Shown: in pieces, positions 53,385-61,382 of the stretch
How the letters are laid out: the number at the start of each line of letters is the position of its first letter
How positions within the stretch are numbered: position 1 is the first letter of the stretch
Assembly: GCF_904846615.1 (NCBI RefSeq)
Contig: NZ_CAJHBK010000001.1
Span: 744,001-808,000, forward strand
DNA from: Psychrobacter sp. JCM 18902
Lineage (GTDB): Bacteria > Pseudomonadota > Gammaproteobacteria > Pseudomonadales > Moraxellaceae
Length of the DNA: 64,000 bases
Reading direction: 5' to 3'
The notes under the pieces: generated by a model
Seen by the model: only the letters and a program-made list of their open reading frames with translations
What the model was told of the DNA's origin: nothing
Database searches by the model: none
Program-made: the position numbers and the translations under genes

Positions 53385-54119
53385 ATGCAACAAACACAGA
53401 ATTCTGTGGATCAAAGACAAGATGCTGTAGAACACAGACCCGTATTCATGCCGAGAACCAACAGTGACAATCTGGTAAAAACAGACATGGTTAGGTTTGA
53501 GCGGCATGTGGGGTTTGCCAGTCGCCAAAAGAAAAAATCAATCAATGATATGCATCAAGTCATTCGCAAAAAGTATGGCTTTAGTCATGTCCTTGAGCTA
53601 TCGAGCAAGTCTGGTAATAAATTGAGTTTTCCGCTGAGTCCATTAAGCTTGAAGCTAACAAATGAACAAGATGGGCAGCAGTACAGTGTCGAAAATGCCT
53701 TTCAAAGCAGTATGATTTTTGAGGATGGTGGCCCCTATACTGACTTGTTAAGTGCGCCGCCAAGACAAGCCAGAAAGGACGAGCGCTTAATGACCTCGGG
53801 TGAACTGATTGGCTATAATTATTTTGGCATGGAGTGGAGCGTAGAGCCATTGACCACATTTTATGATTGGCTCTATGTGAATGCCCTAAAGCAAAACCCG
53901 CATTTGCATGAAGAAGTTATGCAATATCAAGCCTTTACGGATCGTGAGTTTAATCCTAAAAAGTCTATCCATTGTGCGGCTTATGCACTGGCGATGTTTG
54001 TGGCGCTCAATAAACGCGAGTTGCTCGATAACATTGAAGACCCCGCAGTATTTTTTAATTTATATCATGAATTCAAAATAAGTAATACTGAGCAGCTTTT
54101 AGAAGCGGGTTGGGTTTGA
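53385..54119 (+). CDS. NADAR/DUF6977-like protein (DarT-associated antitoxin family)
   Basis: The protein has 244 aa. The layout matches, from memory, the DUF6977/NADAR proteins linked to DarT1 toxins. It has RPVFMPR at the start, a SRQKKKSINDMH segment, LELSSKSGNKLSFPLS, VENAFQSSMIFEDGGPYTDLL, the FYDWLYVNAL block, and FTDREFNPKKSIHCAAYALAMF at the end. NADAR proteins of this group remove ADP-ribose from DNA guanine and act as antitoxins. No DarT (DUF4433) gene is beside it, so it would be an orphan or paired with the unknown acidic protein upstream. The family assignment was not searched. Confidence 0.6.
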   Translation: MQQTQNSVDQRQDAVEHRPVFMPRTNSDNLVKTDMVRFERHVGFASRQKKKSINDMHQVIRKKYGFSHVLELSSKSGNKLSFPLSPLSLKLTNEQDGQQYSVENAFQSSMIFEDGGPYTDLLSAPPRQARKDERLMTSGELIGYNYFGMEWSVEPLTTFYDWLYVNALKQNPHLHEEVMQYQAFTDREFNPKKSIHCAAYALAMFVALNKRELLDNIEDPAVFFNLYHEFKISNTEQLLEAGWV

Positions 54120-54204
54120 TCGTTAAAGCGGTAATTTATGCAGTAAAAATTATCAAGATAAACTTATGATATGCTAATCAAGCGACTTTATGATATATGA
54201 GAAT

Positions 54205-54227
54205 AGCCAAGCTTGTCTTGGCTTTTT
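54205..54227 (+). terminator. Rho-independent terminator
   Basis: AGCCAAG pairs with CTTGGCT around CTTGT, followed by T residues. It ends the NADAR-like gene transcript. Confidence 0.8.
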
Positions 54228-54352
54228 CATGCCTAAAAACTTTTGATACCTAAAAAATCAAGCACCTTAGTCTGGTTGATTTTAGCGTTATATATTTCAA
54301 CAGAACGCTTATTACTCTTAATTATGTAGATGTGATATAGACTTACGAATAC

Positions 54353-54515
54353 TAGGGCATGTCCTCATTTTAAAAATGGCGATAAAAATGAGATAAATTG
54401 CAGTCAAACAAGGATAATATCGAGATATTATCTGCGCTATTTGACGCCGTTTGGCAAAATTTAGCCATTTTTAAACCATTTATATAACTATCGATTGAAT
54501 TGAGGACGCGCCCTA
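54353..54515. mobile_element. MITE-like element, second full copy (about 160 bp)
   Basis: Termini GGGCATGTCCTCA and TGAGGACGCGCCC (two mismatches to the 35950 copy) are flanked by TA. The interior is collinear with the 35948-36121 element (ATTTTAAAAATGG, AAAAATGAGATAAATTGC, ATATCGAGATATTA and AAAATTTAGCCATTTTTA), with a few indels. It lies between the NADAR-like gene and tRNA-Gly. Confidence 0.8.
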
Positions 54516-54544
54516 AGTATGACTATAATTCTAGAAAATTAGAC

Positions 54545-54582
54545 AAAAAAAATCCCCACTTCTTATTTAAGAAGTGGGGATT
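54545..54582 (-). terminator. Terminator downstream of tRNA-Gly
   Basis: AATCCCCACTTCTT (54551-54564) pairs with AAGAAGTGGGGATT (54569-54582) around ATTT. Read on the minus strand it is followed by a T run (A tract at 54545-54550), ending the tRNA transcript. Confidence 0.85.
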
Positions 54583-54605
54583 TTAGTGCTTTTTTAAGCC
54601 ATATT

Positions 54606-54680
54606 TGGAGCGGGAAAAGAGATTCGAACTCTCGACCCCAACCTTGGCAAGGTTATGCTCTACCACTGAGCTATTCCCGC
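54606..54680 (-). tRNA. glyT: tRNA-Gly (anticodon GCC)
   Basis: Minus-strand cloverleaf: acceptor GCGGGAA with TTCCCGC, D-arm AGCTCAGTGGTAGAGC, anticodon arm ACCTTGCCAAGGT with GCC, T-arm AGAGTTCGAATCTCT, discriminator T and encoded CCA. Length including CCA is 75 nt. It is a single tRNA gene followed by its own terminator. Confidence 0.96.
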
Positions 54681-54941
54681 TAATTATCAATTAACTATCG
54701 TCAGTTGATGAAGGCGTATTATACGCAGTTTTTTGAACGTGTCAACAGTTAGTATGAAAAAAAGTAAAAGATAGTAAATTGGCATATTATCCTAGCCTTC
54801 ATCTGTGATATAACAGATTGTTGTAATCTATATTCCAAAAGCTTTGCTTTCTATAAATAGGCTGGAATACAGTTTTATAATGACTTTAACCATATTAATC
54901 ATTTTCATGAGTTATAAAGATAACACTTAAGGATAAGTACT

Positions 54942-56612
54942 ATGAGTCAACAATATACCATCGCTGATTATTTGTTTGATCGTGTCGCAGAAGCAGGCGC
55001 ATCAGAGATATTTGGCGTACCTGGTGATTTCAACTTAACGTTTTTAGACAATATTATTGCCTCTGATAAGCTGCGCTGGGTGGGTAATACCAATGAGTTA
55101 AATGCAGGTTACGCAGCGGACGGCTATGCACGTGAGCGCGGCTTTGCGGCGATGGTGACGACCTTTGGAGTGGGAGAATTGTCAGCGATTAACGCGACCG
55201 CAGGCTCTTTTGCTGAGTATGCACCAGTGCTTCATATCGTGGGCGCGCCAAGTACGTCTCTACAAGATTCGAAGCGCCGCATCCATCACTCACTTGGTGA
55301 TGGCGTGTTCAATCATTTTATTAAAATGGTAGAGCCGGTCACGGTAGCACGAGCGCAGCTTACCCCTGAAAATGCTGCCTCAGAAATCGATCGTGTGATT
55401 CGCTTAATTCTTAAAAAACATCGCCCAGGCTATCTGTTACTATCGCCTGACGTTGCTCGTCAACCTATTTATCCACCGACTACAAAGCTTGTGGATAGCC
55501 AAGAAGACATCACCAGTCAAGCAGCATTGGCAGACTTTAAGCAAGCGCTCATAGAGTTTCTGCCAAACAAAACCACGACGCTGATGGCAGATTTGATGGT
55601 GCATCGTTTGGGATTACAGCCGCAGCTTAAGGCATTGATTGCCGATACGGATATTCCTTATACGACGTTATCATGGGGCAAAACTTTGCTTGACGAAAAT
55701 AGTGAGCGCTGGGCAGGGACTTATGCTGGCGTGGCATCACGTCCCGTGGTCAAGGATGCAGTCGAAAACTGTGAGTGCTTAATAAAAATAGGTGTGCAAT
55801 ATACCGATACCACGACGGCAGGTTTTAGCCAAGATATTGATGAAAATGCAGTGGTTGATTTGCATTATGAGCGCGCGAGCATTGCTGGCAAAAACTTTGC
55901 GCCCATTGCCCTAAAAGACGCCCTAAAAACGCTACATGAAGTCTTGACCTCAGATATTAATATTGTGCCAAAGCAGTTCTGTAAAGAAGTCAAGCCGCAT
56001 GAGCAGCAGGGTAAGGACGATGAGGCTATTCTTCAAGATGATCTATGGCATATCATTGCCGATCATCTAGACCATAATAATTTGGTGTTTGCAGAACAGG
56101 GAACGGCGTATTTTGGCATCAGTGATGTGCGTTTACCAGAAGGCGTGACTTGTTATGGACAACCAATGTGGGGCTCGATTGGTTATACGTTGCCGGCAAG
56201 TTTGGGTGCGGCTATTGCATCGCCAAATAAGCGCAGTGTCTTATTGATTGGTGATGGCTCAGCATTATTGACCATTCAAGAAATCGCGGTGATGATTCAA
56301 GAGCATATCAATCCAGTGATTGTACTGATTAATAATGATGGCTATACCGTGGAGCGGGCGATTCATGGTGAAAACCAGCGCTATAATGACATTCCTAAGT
56401 GTAACTGGCAGATGATGCCAAAAGCTTTTGGTGCCACCGATGATAATAGTCTGCTACTAAAAGCAGAAACAGCAGGCGAGTTAAAAGCAGCTCTTACGCA
56501 AGCAGCGGCTGTAAAAGACAAGTTGGTTATGTTGGAGGTCATCGCTGATAAGCATGATATCCCGCCACTACTCGCCGATATCAGTGCCGCACTGAAGCCA
56601 AAAAACGATTGA
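54942..56612 (+). CDS. Thiamine-diphosphate 2-oxoacid decarboxylase (pyruvate/indolepyruvate type)
   Basis: The protein has 556 aa. Three-domain Pdc/IpdC architecture: catalytic Glu at E52 in NTNELNAGYAADGYAR, a middle domain, and the ThDP motif GDGSALLTIQEIAVMI ending in INNDGYTVE. His-His is present in KRRIHHSLGDG as in pyruvate decarboxylases. The substrate (pyruvate, indolepyruvate, phenylpyruvate or branched 2-oxoacids) cannot be separated by eye. AAGGATAAG precedes the ATG. A strong terminator follows. Confidence 0.88.
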   Translation: MSQQYTIADYLFDRVAEAGASEIFGVPGDFNLTFLDNIIASDKLRWVGNTNELNAGYAADGYARERGFAAMVTTFGVGELSAINATAGSFAEYAPVLHIVGAPSTSLQDSKRRIHHSLGDGVFNHFIKMVEPVTVARAQLTPENAASEIDRVIRLILKKHRPGYLLLSPDVARQPIYPPTTKLVDSQEDITSQAALADFKQALIEFLPNKTTTLMADLMVHRLGLQPQLKALIADTDIPYTTLSWGKTLLDENSERWAGTYAGVASRPVVKDAVENCECLIKIGVQYTDTTTAGFSQDIDENAVVDLHYERASIAGKNFAPIALKDALKTLHEVLTSDINIVPKQFCKEVKPHEQQGKDDEAILQDDLWHIIADHLDHNNLVFAEQGTAYFGISDVRLPEGVTCYGQPMWGSIGYTLPASLGAAIASPNKRSVLLIGDGSALLTIQEIAVMIQEHINPVIVLINNDGYTVERAIHGENQRYNDIPKCNWQMMPKAFGATDDNSLLLKAETAGELKAALTQAAAVKDKLVMLEVIADKHDIPPLLADISAALKPKND

Positions 56613-56646
56613 GTGAGTAATAAAAAACTCGCTTCATAAAAATAAA

Positions 56647-56684
56647 TAGCCCCATTTAGCACCATTGCTAGATGGGGCTTTTTG
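56647..56684 (+). terminator. Rho-independent terminator
   Basis: AGCCCCAT pairs with ATGGGGCT, with nested TAGC/GCTA inside, then T residues. It closes the decarboxylase transcript. Confidence 0.9.
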
Positions 56685-56805
56685 CACTTTTTTATCATAT
56701 AGATTAATTAATCAGCTATTACTCTTATGTCGGTTTGCAGACTTTAGTATCATGGTGGATTGGGCTATTTCCAGCCCTTATCATTCCATAGGAGATGACC
56801 CCGTC

Positions 56806-57141
56806 GTGATTTGGTTAAAAATGCTTATTGGTGCTCTAATGGTATTGGCGATTCAATTATTCGCGCAAACCAGATTTTTTTATTTGGCAGCACTCGCGCC
56901 ACTGTTCCCCACATTTACATTAATCAGTCACTTTATTGTTGGTACTGAGCGTAGCCCCGCTGATTTAAAAGTCGCATTAATATTTAGTATGCTCGGTGTC
57001 ATACCGCACCTTATTTATACCTTTGTGGTGTTTTTTAGCATCGGTTACGTCAGCTTATATAAGGCATTACTGTTCGGCGTTGTCGCTTGGACAATAGCCG
57101 CAGCGATTTTGGTCCTTACATGGCAGTACATTCAGGCTTAG
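56806..57141 (+). CDS. glpM: GlpM-family inner-membrane protein
   Basis: The protein has 111 aa. It matches E. coli GlpM (109 aa) in layout: IWLKMLIGALMVLAIQL, then FFYLAALAPLFPTFTLISH and VG-ER, and a last segment ending WTIAAAILVLTW. There are four hydrophobic segments. The start is taken as GTG 56806 because AGGAG at 56790-56794 lies 11 bases upstream and the length then fits the family. An upstream ATG (56752) would add 18 atypical residues. GlpM affects alginate production in Pseudomonas; its molecular role is unknown. Confidence 0.8.
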   Translation: MIWLKMLIGALMVLAIQLFAQTRFFYLAALAPLFPTFTLISHFIVGTERSPADLKVALIFSMLGVIPHLIYTFVVFFSIGYVSLYKALLFGVVAWTIAAAILVLTWQYIQA

Positions 57142-57349
57142 TTGTGGTTAGAAAAAAACGTAAACTCTGTCAAAGGGCAATATATCAAAGGTATATATGA
57201 AATTCAGTACATATTTCTACAGATAATTTTTATAGATTCGGTCGTAGATGTTATTCTTAAGAGCGATTTTATGGTGCGACCTGTAGCCAACTAAAATTAT
57301 CGCGATAACTCCATTCATTACAATTTATAAAAATAGGGCTTAAAAAAAG

Positions 57350-59125
57350 ATGGATACCTTAAATATCATCTATCTCGTAGGAGCATTGTTAATTTTCGCC
57401 AGTATTATGGCAAGTACGTTATCGGCGCGCTTAGGCGTTCCGCTATTGCTGCTGTTTTTGATCGTAGGGATGTTGGCTGGCGAAGATGGCATTTTAGGTA
57501 TCGAGTTTGCCCAATACGGGCTTGCTAATTTCGTTGGGCAGGCGGCTCTTGCTTGTATCTTGTTAGATGGTGGGCTACGCACGTCTTTTAAGTCATTTCG
57601 AGTGGGTCTCAAGCCTGCTATTACCTTAGCCACTTGGGGCGTACTTGCGACGGTAATGATACTGGGTATATTCGTCACTTGGCTACTCGATGTTGATTGG
57701 CGACTTGGTTTGTTGATGGCGGCCATTGTCGGTTCAACCGATGCAGCAGCGGTATTTTCGCTATTGCGTAATGGCGGCGTCAAGCTCAACGATCGTGTGC
57801 AAGCCACACTGGAGCTAGAATCGGGCGCGAACGATCCTTTGGCTATTTTGCTGGTGACAGGATTAATCGCCTTAAATGTTGATCCCGCTGGACAGACGGT
57901 ACTGGGATTTTTAGGGCTGCTATTACAGCAGCTTGGCTTTGGTTTGGGCATGGGCTTACTGTTTGGTTATTTATTGGCAAGGCTATTACCAAAAATACAC
58001 TTGGCAGAAGGTATGTATGCCATTTTGATCATGTCTGCGGGCTTGGCCGTTTTTGCCGCAACCAATCTGATTGGTGGCAGTGGATTTTTGGCAATTTATC
58101 TCACCGGTGTGCTAATTGGCAACCATAAAGTGCGCTCAACTGAGCATGTGATGCGGGTGATGGATAGCTTTGCGTGGTTGTCACAAGCGGTATTATTTGT
58201 GGTACTAGGGTTATTGGTGACGCCATCGCATGTAATTGATGTTTGGTATTACTCCGTCGCGATTGCTGCTTTTATGATTTTTATTGCTCGCCCTATTGCG
58301 GTCTATACCAGTGTGAAACCCTTTAAATTTAAAGACAGAGAAATCGGCTTTATTTCTTGGGTAGGTCTGCGCGGCGCGGTTCCTATTACGCTTGCCATAT
58401 TACCGGTGATGGCGGGAATAGATGGCGCTTTTATGTTGTTTGATATTGCTTTTGGCGTGGTGGTTTTGTCTTTGATTTTACAAGGCACGACCATTCCTTT
58501 TATGGCAAATTTATTTAAAGTGCGTATTCCTAGTAATAAAGATCCAGAAGAAGAGCATGAGGTTTGGGTATCTGACAAAGCAAGCATTACTTTATATGAG
58601 TTTGAAGTAAAGTCAGGGGCATTTGCGATTGATCGTCATCCAATGGCCATCTCTAAGCGCATAAACCCTGATGAAATCAGTGTCTTTGCCTTGGTACGCA
58701 GGCAGCATATAATCGTTGTTGATGAAAACACCAAGCTCAAATGCGGTGATAGGGTGTGGTATGCGATGACAGGAAACCACGCCACCCAAATTGCTAAGAT
58801 TTTCAACGATACGACCCTTGACCATAAAGCCATGGATGACTTCTATGGCGATTGGCTGCTATCCCCAAGTGTGAAGCTTGGAGATTTGCCGTTTTTTACC
58901 GGTATTATGGCGTCTGAGTCGCTGGTCGATAAACTCAAATCCAAATCTGAGGACAGCGCCAAAAGCATGTGGGATCAAACGGTCGCTGAATATATCAATG
59001 ATAGCTTAGAGATAAAGCCAGTATCGGGTGATACGGTCGATATCAATGACGAATGGGCGTTGATCATAAAAGAAGTGGATGATAAAGGAAAGCTTAGAAC
59101 CATTGGTTTAAAGCATCTAGAGTGA
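57350..59125 (+). CDS. nhaP2: K+/H+ antiporter NhaP2 (CvrA) type
   Basis: This 591-aa CPA1 antiporter has 12-13 hydrophobic segments up to about residue 390, with the ion-site block GSTDAAAVFSLLRN and the NDPL motif in ESGANDPLAILL. The cytoplasmic part (about 400-591) includes a TrkA-C-like domain (EFEVKSGAFAIDRHPMAISKR) and a further extension. Family members exchange K+ (or Na+) for protons across the inner membrane. It is monocistronic between spacers of about 210 and 30 bp. It converges on the LysR gene without a clear terminator. Confidence 0.88.
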   Translation: MDTLNIIYLVGALLIFASIMASTLSARLGVPLLLLFLIVGMLAGEDGILGIEFAQYGLANFVGQAALACILLDGGLRTSFKSFRVGLKPAITLATWGVLATVMILGIFVTWLLDVDWRLGLLMAAIVGSTDAAAVFSLLRNGGVKLNDRVQATLELESGANDPLAILLVTGLIALNVDPAGQTVLGFLGLLLQQLGFGLGMGLLFGYLLARLLPKIHLAEGMYAILIMSAGLAVFAATNLIGGSGFLAIYLTGVLIGNHKVRSTEHVMRVMDSFAWLSQAVLFVVLGLLVTPSHVIDVWYYSVAIAAFMIFIARPIAVYTSVKPFKFKDREIGFISWVGLRGAVPITLAILPVMAGIDGAFMLFDIAFGVVVLSLILQGTTIPFMANLFKVRIPSNKDPEEEHEVWVSDKASITLYEFEVKSGAFAIDRHPMAISKRINPDEISVFALVRRQHIIVVDENTKLKCGDRVWYAMTGNHATQIAKIFNDTTLDHKAMDDFYGDWLLSPSVKLGDLPFFTGIMASESLVDKLKSKSEDSAKSMWDQTVAEYINDSLEIKPVSGDTVDINDEWALIIKEVDDKGKLRTIGLKHLE

Positions 59126-59157
59126 TTAACAGCAGGGTAGCTATTTGCCGTTATTAT

Positions 59158-60057
59158 TCACAAAAGACGCGTCATTTGACTTAAAAACTCGGCGACTTGT
59201 TTGTGTAAGTTTTCTCGATAAGCCCAATGATGCTTGACCTCGTAACTGGCCTCATTGGGCAGTAATATTTTCATCAGCCCCATTTCTTCATAACGCTTGG
59301 CTAAATCATTAGGCAAGTAACCAACATGATGACCCGCCAGAATGAGCTGCGCGGTTGCCTCCATATGATAAGTGGTGGCACTCAAGGTTTTTGGGCGGAC
59401 ATGATTGATACTCAAATCGGTAATATAGCCTCGTTTTATCCATGGATAGTTTTGTTCCAAATCCTCAAAAGTTAACCCATCTGACCCATAAAACAATCGA
59501 TGCTCGCGTCCACAGCAGACCACCTGCTTTTCAATAAATGCTGGCTGAAAAGTGAGTAGTGGTGGAAAACTGCCAAAATATCCCACACCAATATCACTCT
59601 CGTTGCTTAGCAGCTTCTCTAGCATGCTTTCAGGGCTTTGCACATCGATAGAAAAGTGGATAAGGGGATTGTCACGATAGCTAGCAGCCAAGCATTGGCG
59701 CAAGGCATCATAAAAAAATGTCGGCATCTGGTCAATGAGACACAGTCGGATATGACCGCCACGCACCGAATCCAATTGGCGAATATAGTGCAGTTGATGC
59801 TGAAAACTGGCAACCGCTTCAGTAAAACTCAAACAGGCTTCATAAACCGCTGCGCCATCTTCTGTCAGCTTAAAACCCGCGCGTCCGCGATGACAAAGCG
59901 TCATGCCTAAGCGATCTTCTAAATGGGTCAAATGACCACTAATGACAGAGGTCGTCACATTTAAGCGAGACTGTGCGGCTGTCACGCCCTGACACTCTAC
60001 AATCGCCATGAAGCTACGCAAGGTTTTGATGTCTATTTTTATCAATTCATCTAGCAT
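59158..60057 (-). CDS. LysR-family regulator of the guanidino/arginine pair
   Basis: The protein has 299 aa. Helix-turn-helix: LRSFMAIVECQGVTAAQSRLNV and SVISGHLTHLEDRLG, then an effector domain with IRLCLIDQMP. It is divergent from the ureohydrolase at 60291 across about 230 bp and so is the likely regulator of that gene and of the 2-ketoarginine decarboxylase. Pseudomonas gbuA is likewise controlled by a LysR protein. The ligand is inferred to be an arginine or guanidino-acid intermediate. Confidence 0.82.
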   Translation of the reverse strand: MLDELIKIDIKTLRSFMAIVECQGVTAAQSRLNVTTSVISGHLTHLEDRLGMTLCHRGRAGFKLTEDGAAVYEACLSFTEAVASFQHQLHYIRQLDSVRGGHIRLCLIDQMPTFFYDALRQCLAASYRDNPLIHFSIDVQSPESMLEKLLSNESDIGVGYFGSFPPLLTFQPAFIEKQVVCCGREHRLFYGSDGLTFEDLEQNYPWIKRGYITDLSINHVRPKTLSATTYHMEATAQLILAGHHVGYLPNDLAKRYEEMGLMKILLPNEASYEVKHHWAYRENLHKQVAEFLSQMTRLL

Positions 60058-60290
60058 CGGTCATTATTCCTCAGTAGCTGTGATGTCCATCAAAATGCAT
60101 CTTCTATTTATCACTTTTCTAACATCAAATTTATACCAAACTTCTGATAATAACGGTTAAATCTAAATTACTACGAAAAACCAGAAGTTTACTTCTAAAT
60201 TTTACCATGGTCTGACTTCAAATATTTAGGTATTGTCAAAGCATATAAAAAATTGCGTATTTTAAACAAACTGAAACAAGGATGTGATTT

Positions 60291-61259
60291 ATGAAATTCA
60301 ATCAACCATTAAGCGGCAACGATATGCCAAGATTTGGCGGCTTTGCTTCTATGATGCGCTTGCCGACTCAGGCTGATGCAGCAGGGTTAGATGTGGCGTT
60401 TGTGGGTGTGCCGTTAGATATTGGTGCGTCAAACCGTAGTGGTGCGCGATTGGGTCCACGACAAATTCGTGATGAATCACGCATGATTCGTCCCTATAAT
60501 GTCGCCACTCGTGCAGCGCCTTTTGAATCTTTACAAGTTGCTGATATCGGCGACGTGCCTATCAATACTTTCAACTTGCTAAAAAGCATTGATATCATCG
60601 AAAAATTCTATACTGATAAAATCGTGAATCATGGGGCTATTCCATTGACTTTGGGCGGCGATCATACCATTGCCTTGCCTATCTTGCGTGCGCTTGCCAA
60701 AAAACACGGCCCTGTCGGCATGGTGCATATCGATGCGCATGCAGATATCAACGATGAGATGTTTGGCGAAAAAATCGCTCATGGTACACCGTTCCGCCGC
60801 GCTGTTGAAGAAAACTTAATCGATGGCAACCGTGTGGTACAGATTGGCTTGCGTGGTACAGGCTATAGCGCCGAAGAGTTTGATTGGTCAACCCAGCAAG
60901 GCTTTCGTGTTGTCCCTGCCGAGGAATGCTGGTACAAGTCGCTGACACCATTGATGGCAGAAGTACGCGAAAAGCTCGGTGATGGCCCCGTCTATTTAAG
61001 TTTCGATATCGATGGTATTGATCCTGCGTTTGCACCGGGTACGGGCACCGCTGAAATCGGTGGCTTGACCTCAACGCAAGCGATAGAAATCATTCGCGGT
61101 ATGCGCGGACTTGATGTGGTGGGTGGCGATTTAGTAGAAGTGTCACCGCCGTATGATCCATTTGGTAACACCTCAGTACTGGCGGCAAACTTGCTGTTTG
61201 AGATGCTATGTATCTTACCGGGTGTGCGCTATGACGATAAGGTAAAGGCGGTGTATTAA
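60291..61259 (+). CDS. gbuA: Ureohydrolase, guanidinobutyrase/agmatinase type
   Basis: This 322-aa arginase-fold enzyme has the dimanganese motifs GGDHTIALP, DAHADIND and SFDIDGIDPAFAPGTG complete. GbuA and SpeB are close, so the family alone does not fix the substrate (4-guanidinobutyrate or agmatine). The next gene encodes a 2-ketoarginine decarboxylase, whose product leads to 4-guanidinobutyrate, so guanidinobutyrase is favoured. AAGGATG precedes the ATG. The product would be urea and 4-aminobutyrate. Confidence 0.85.
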   Translation: MKFNQPLSGNDMPRFGGFASMMRLPTQADAAGLDVAFVGVPLDIGASNRSGARLGPRQIRDESRMIRPYNVATRAAPFESLQVADIGDVPINTFNLLKSIDIIEKFYTDKIVNHGAIPLTLGGDHTIALPILRALAKKHGPVGMVHIDAHADINDEMFGEKIAHGTPFRRAVEENLIDGNRVVQIGLRGTGYSAEEFDWSTQQGFRVVPAEECWYKSLTPLMAEVREKLGDGPVYLSFDIDGIDPAFAPGTGTAEIGGLTSTQAIEIIRGMRGLDVVGGDLVEVSPPYDPFGNTSVLAANLLFEMLCILPGVRYDDKVKAVY

Positions 61260-61382
61260 GAATGATTTATAATCGCAAACTGCTTTTATTAAGCTGCTTT
61301 TTATAAGAGATTAAAGGGCAGTTTGGGTTTAACACTGAACAACTTATTTAAACGCGATTGAACTTTTTAGGATGATTAACTC

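Noticed and set aside
57370..57951. 193-aa minus-strand ORF
   Set aside because: Antisense to the NhaP2 antiporter; Ser/Pro/Lys-rich composition typical of reverse frames of membrane proteins.
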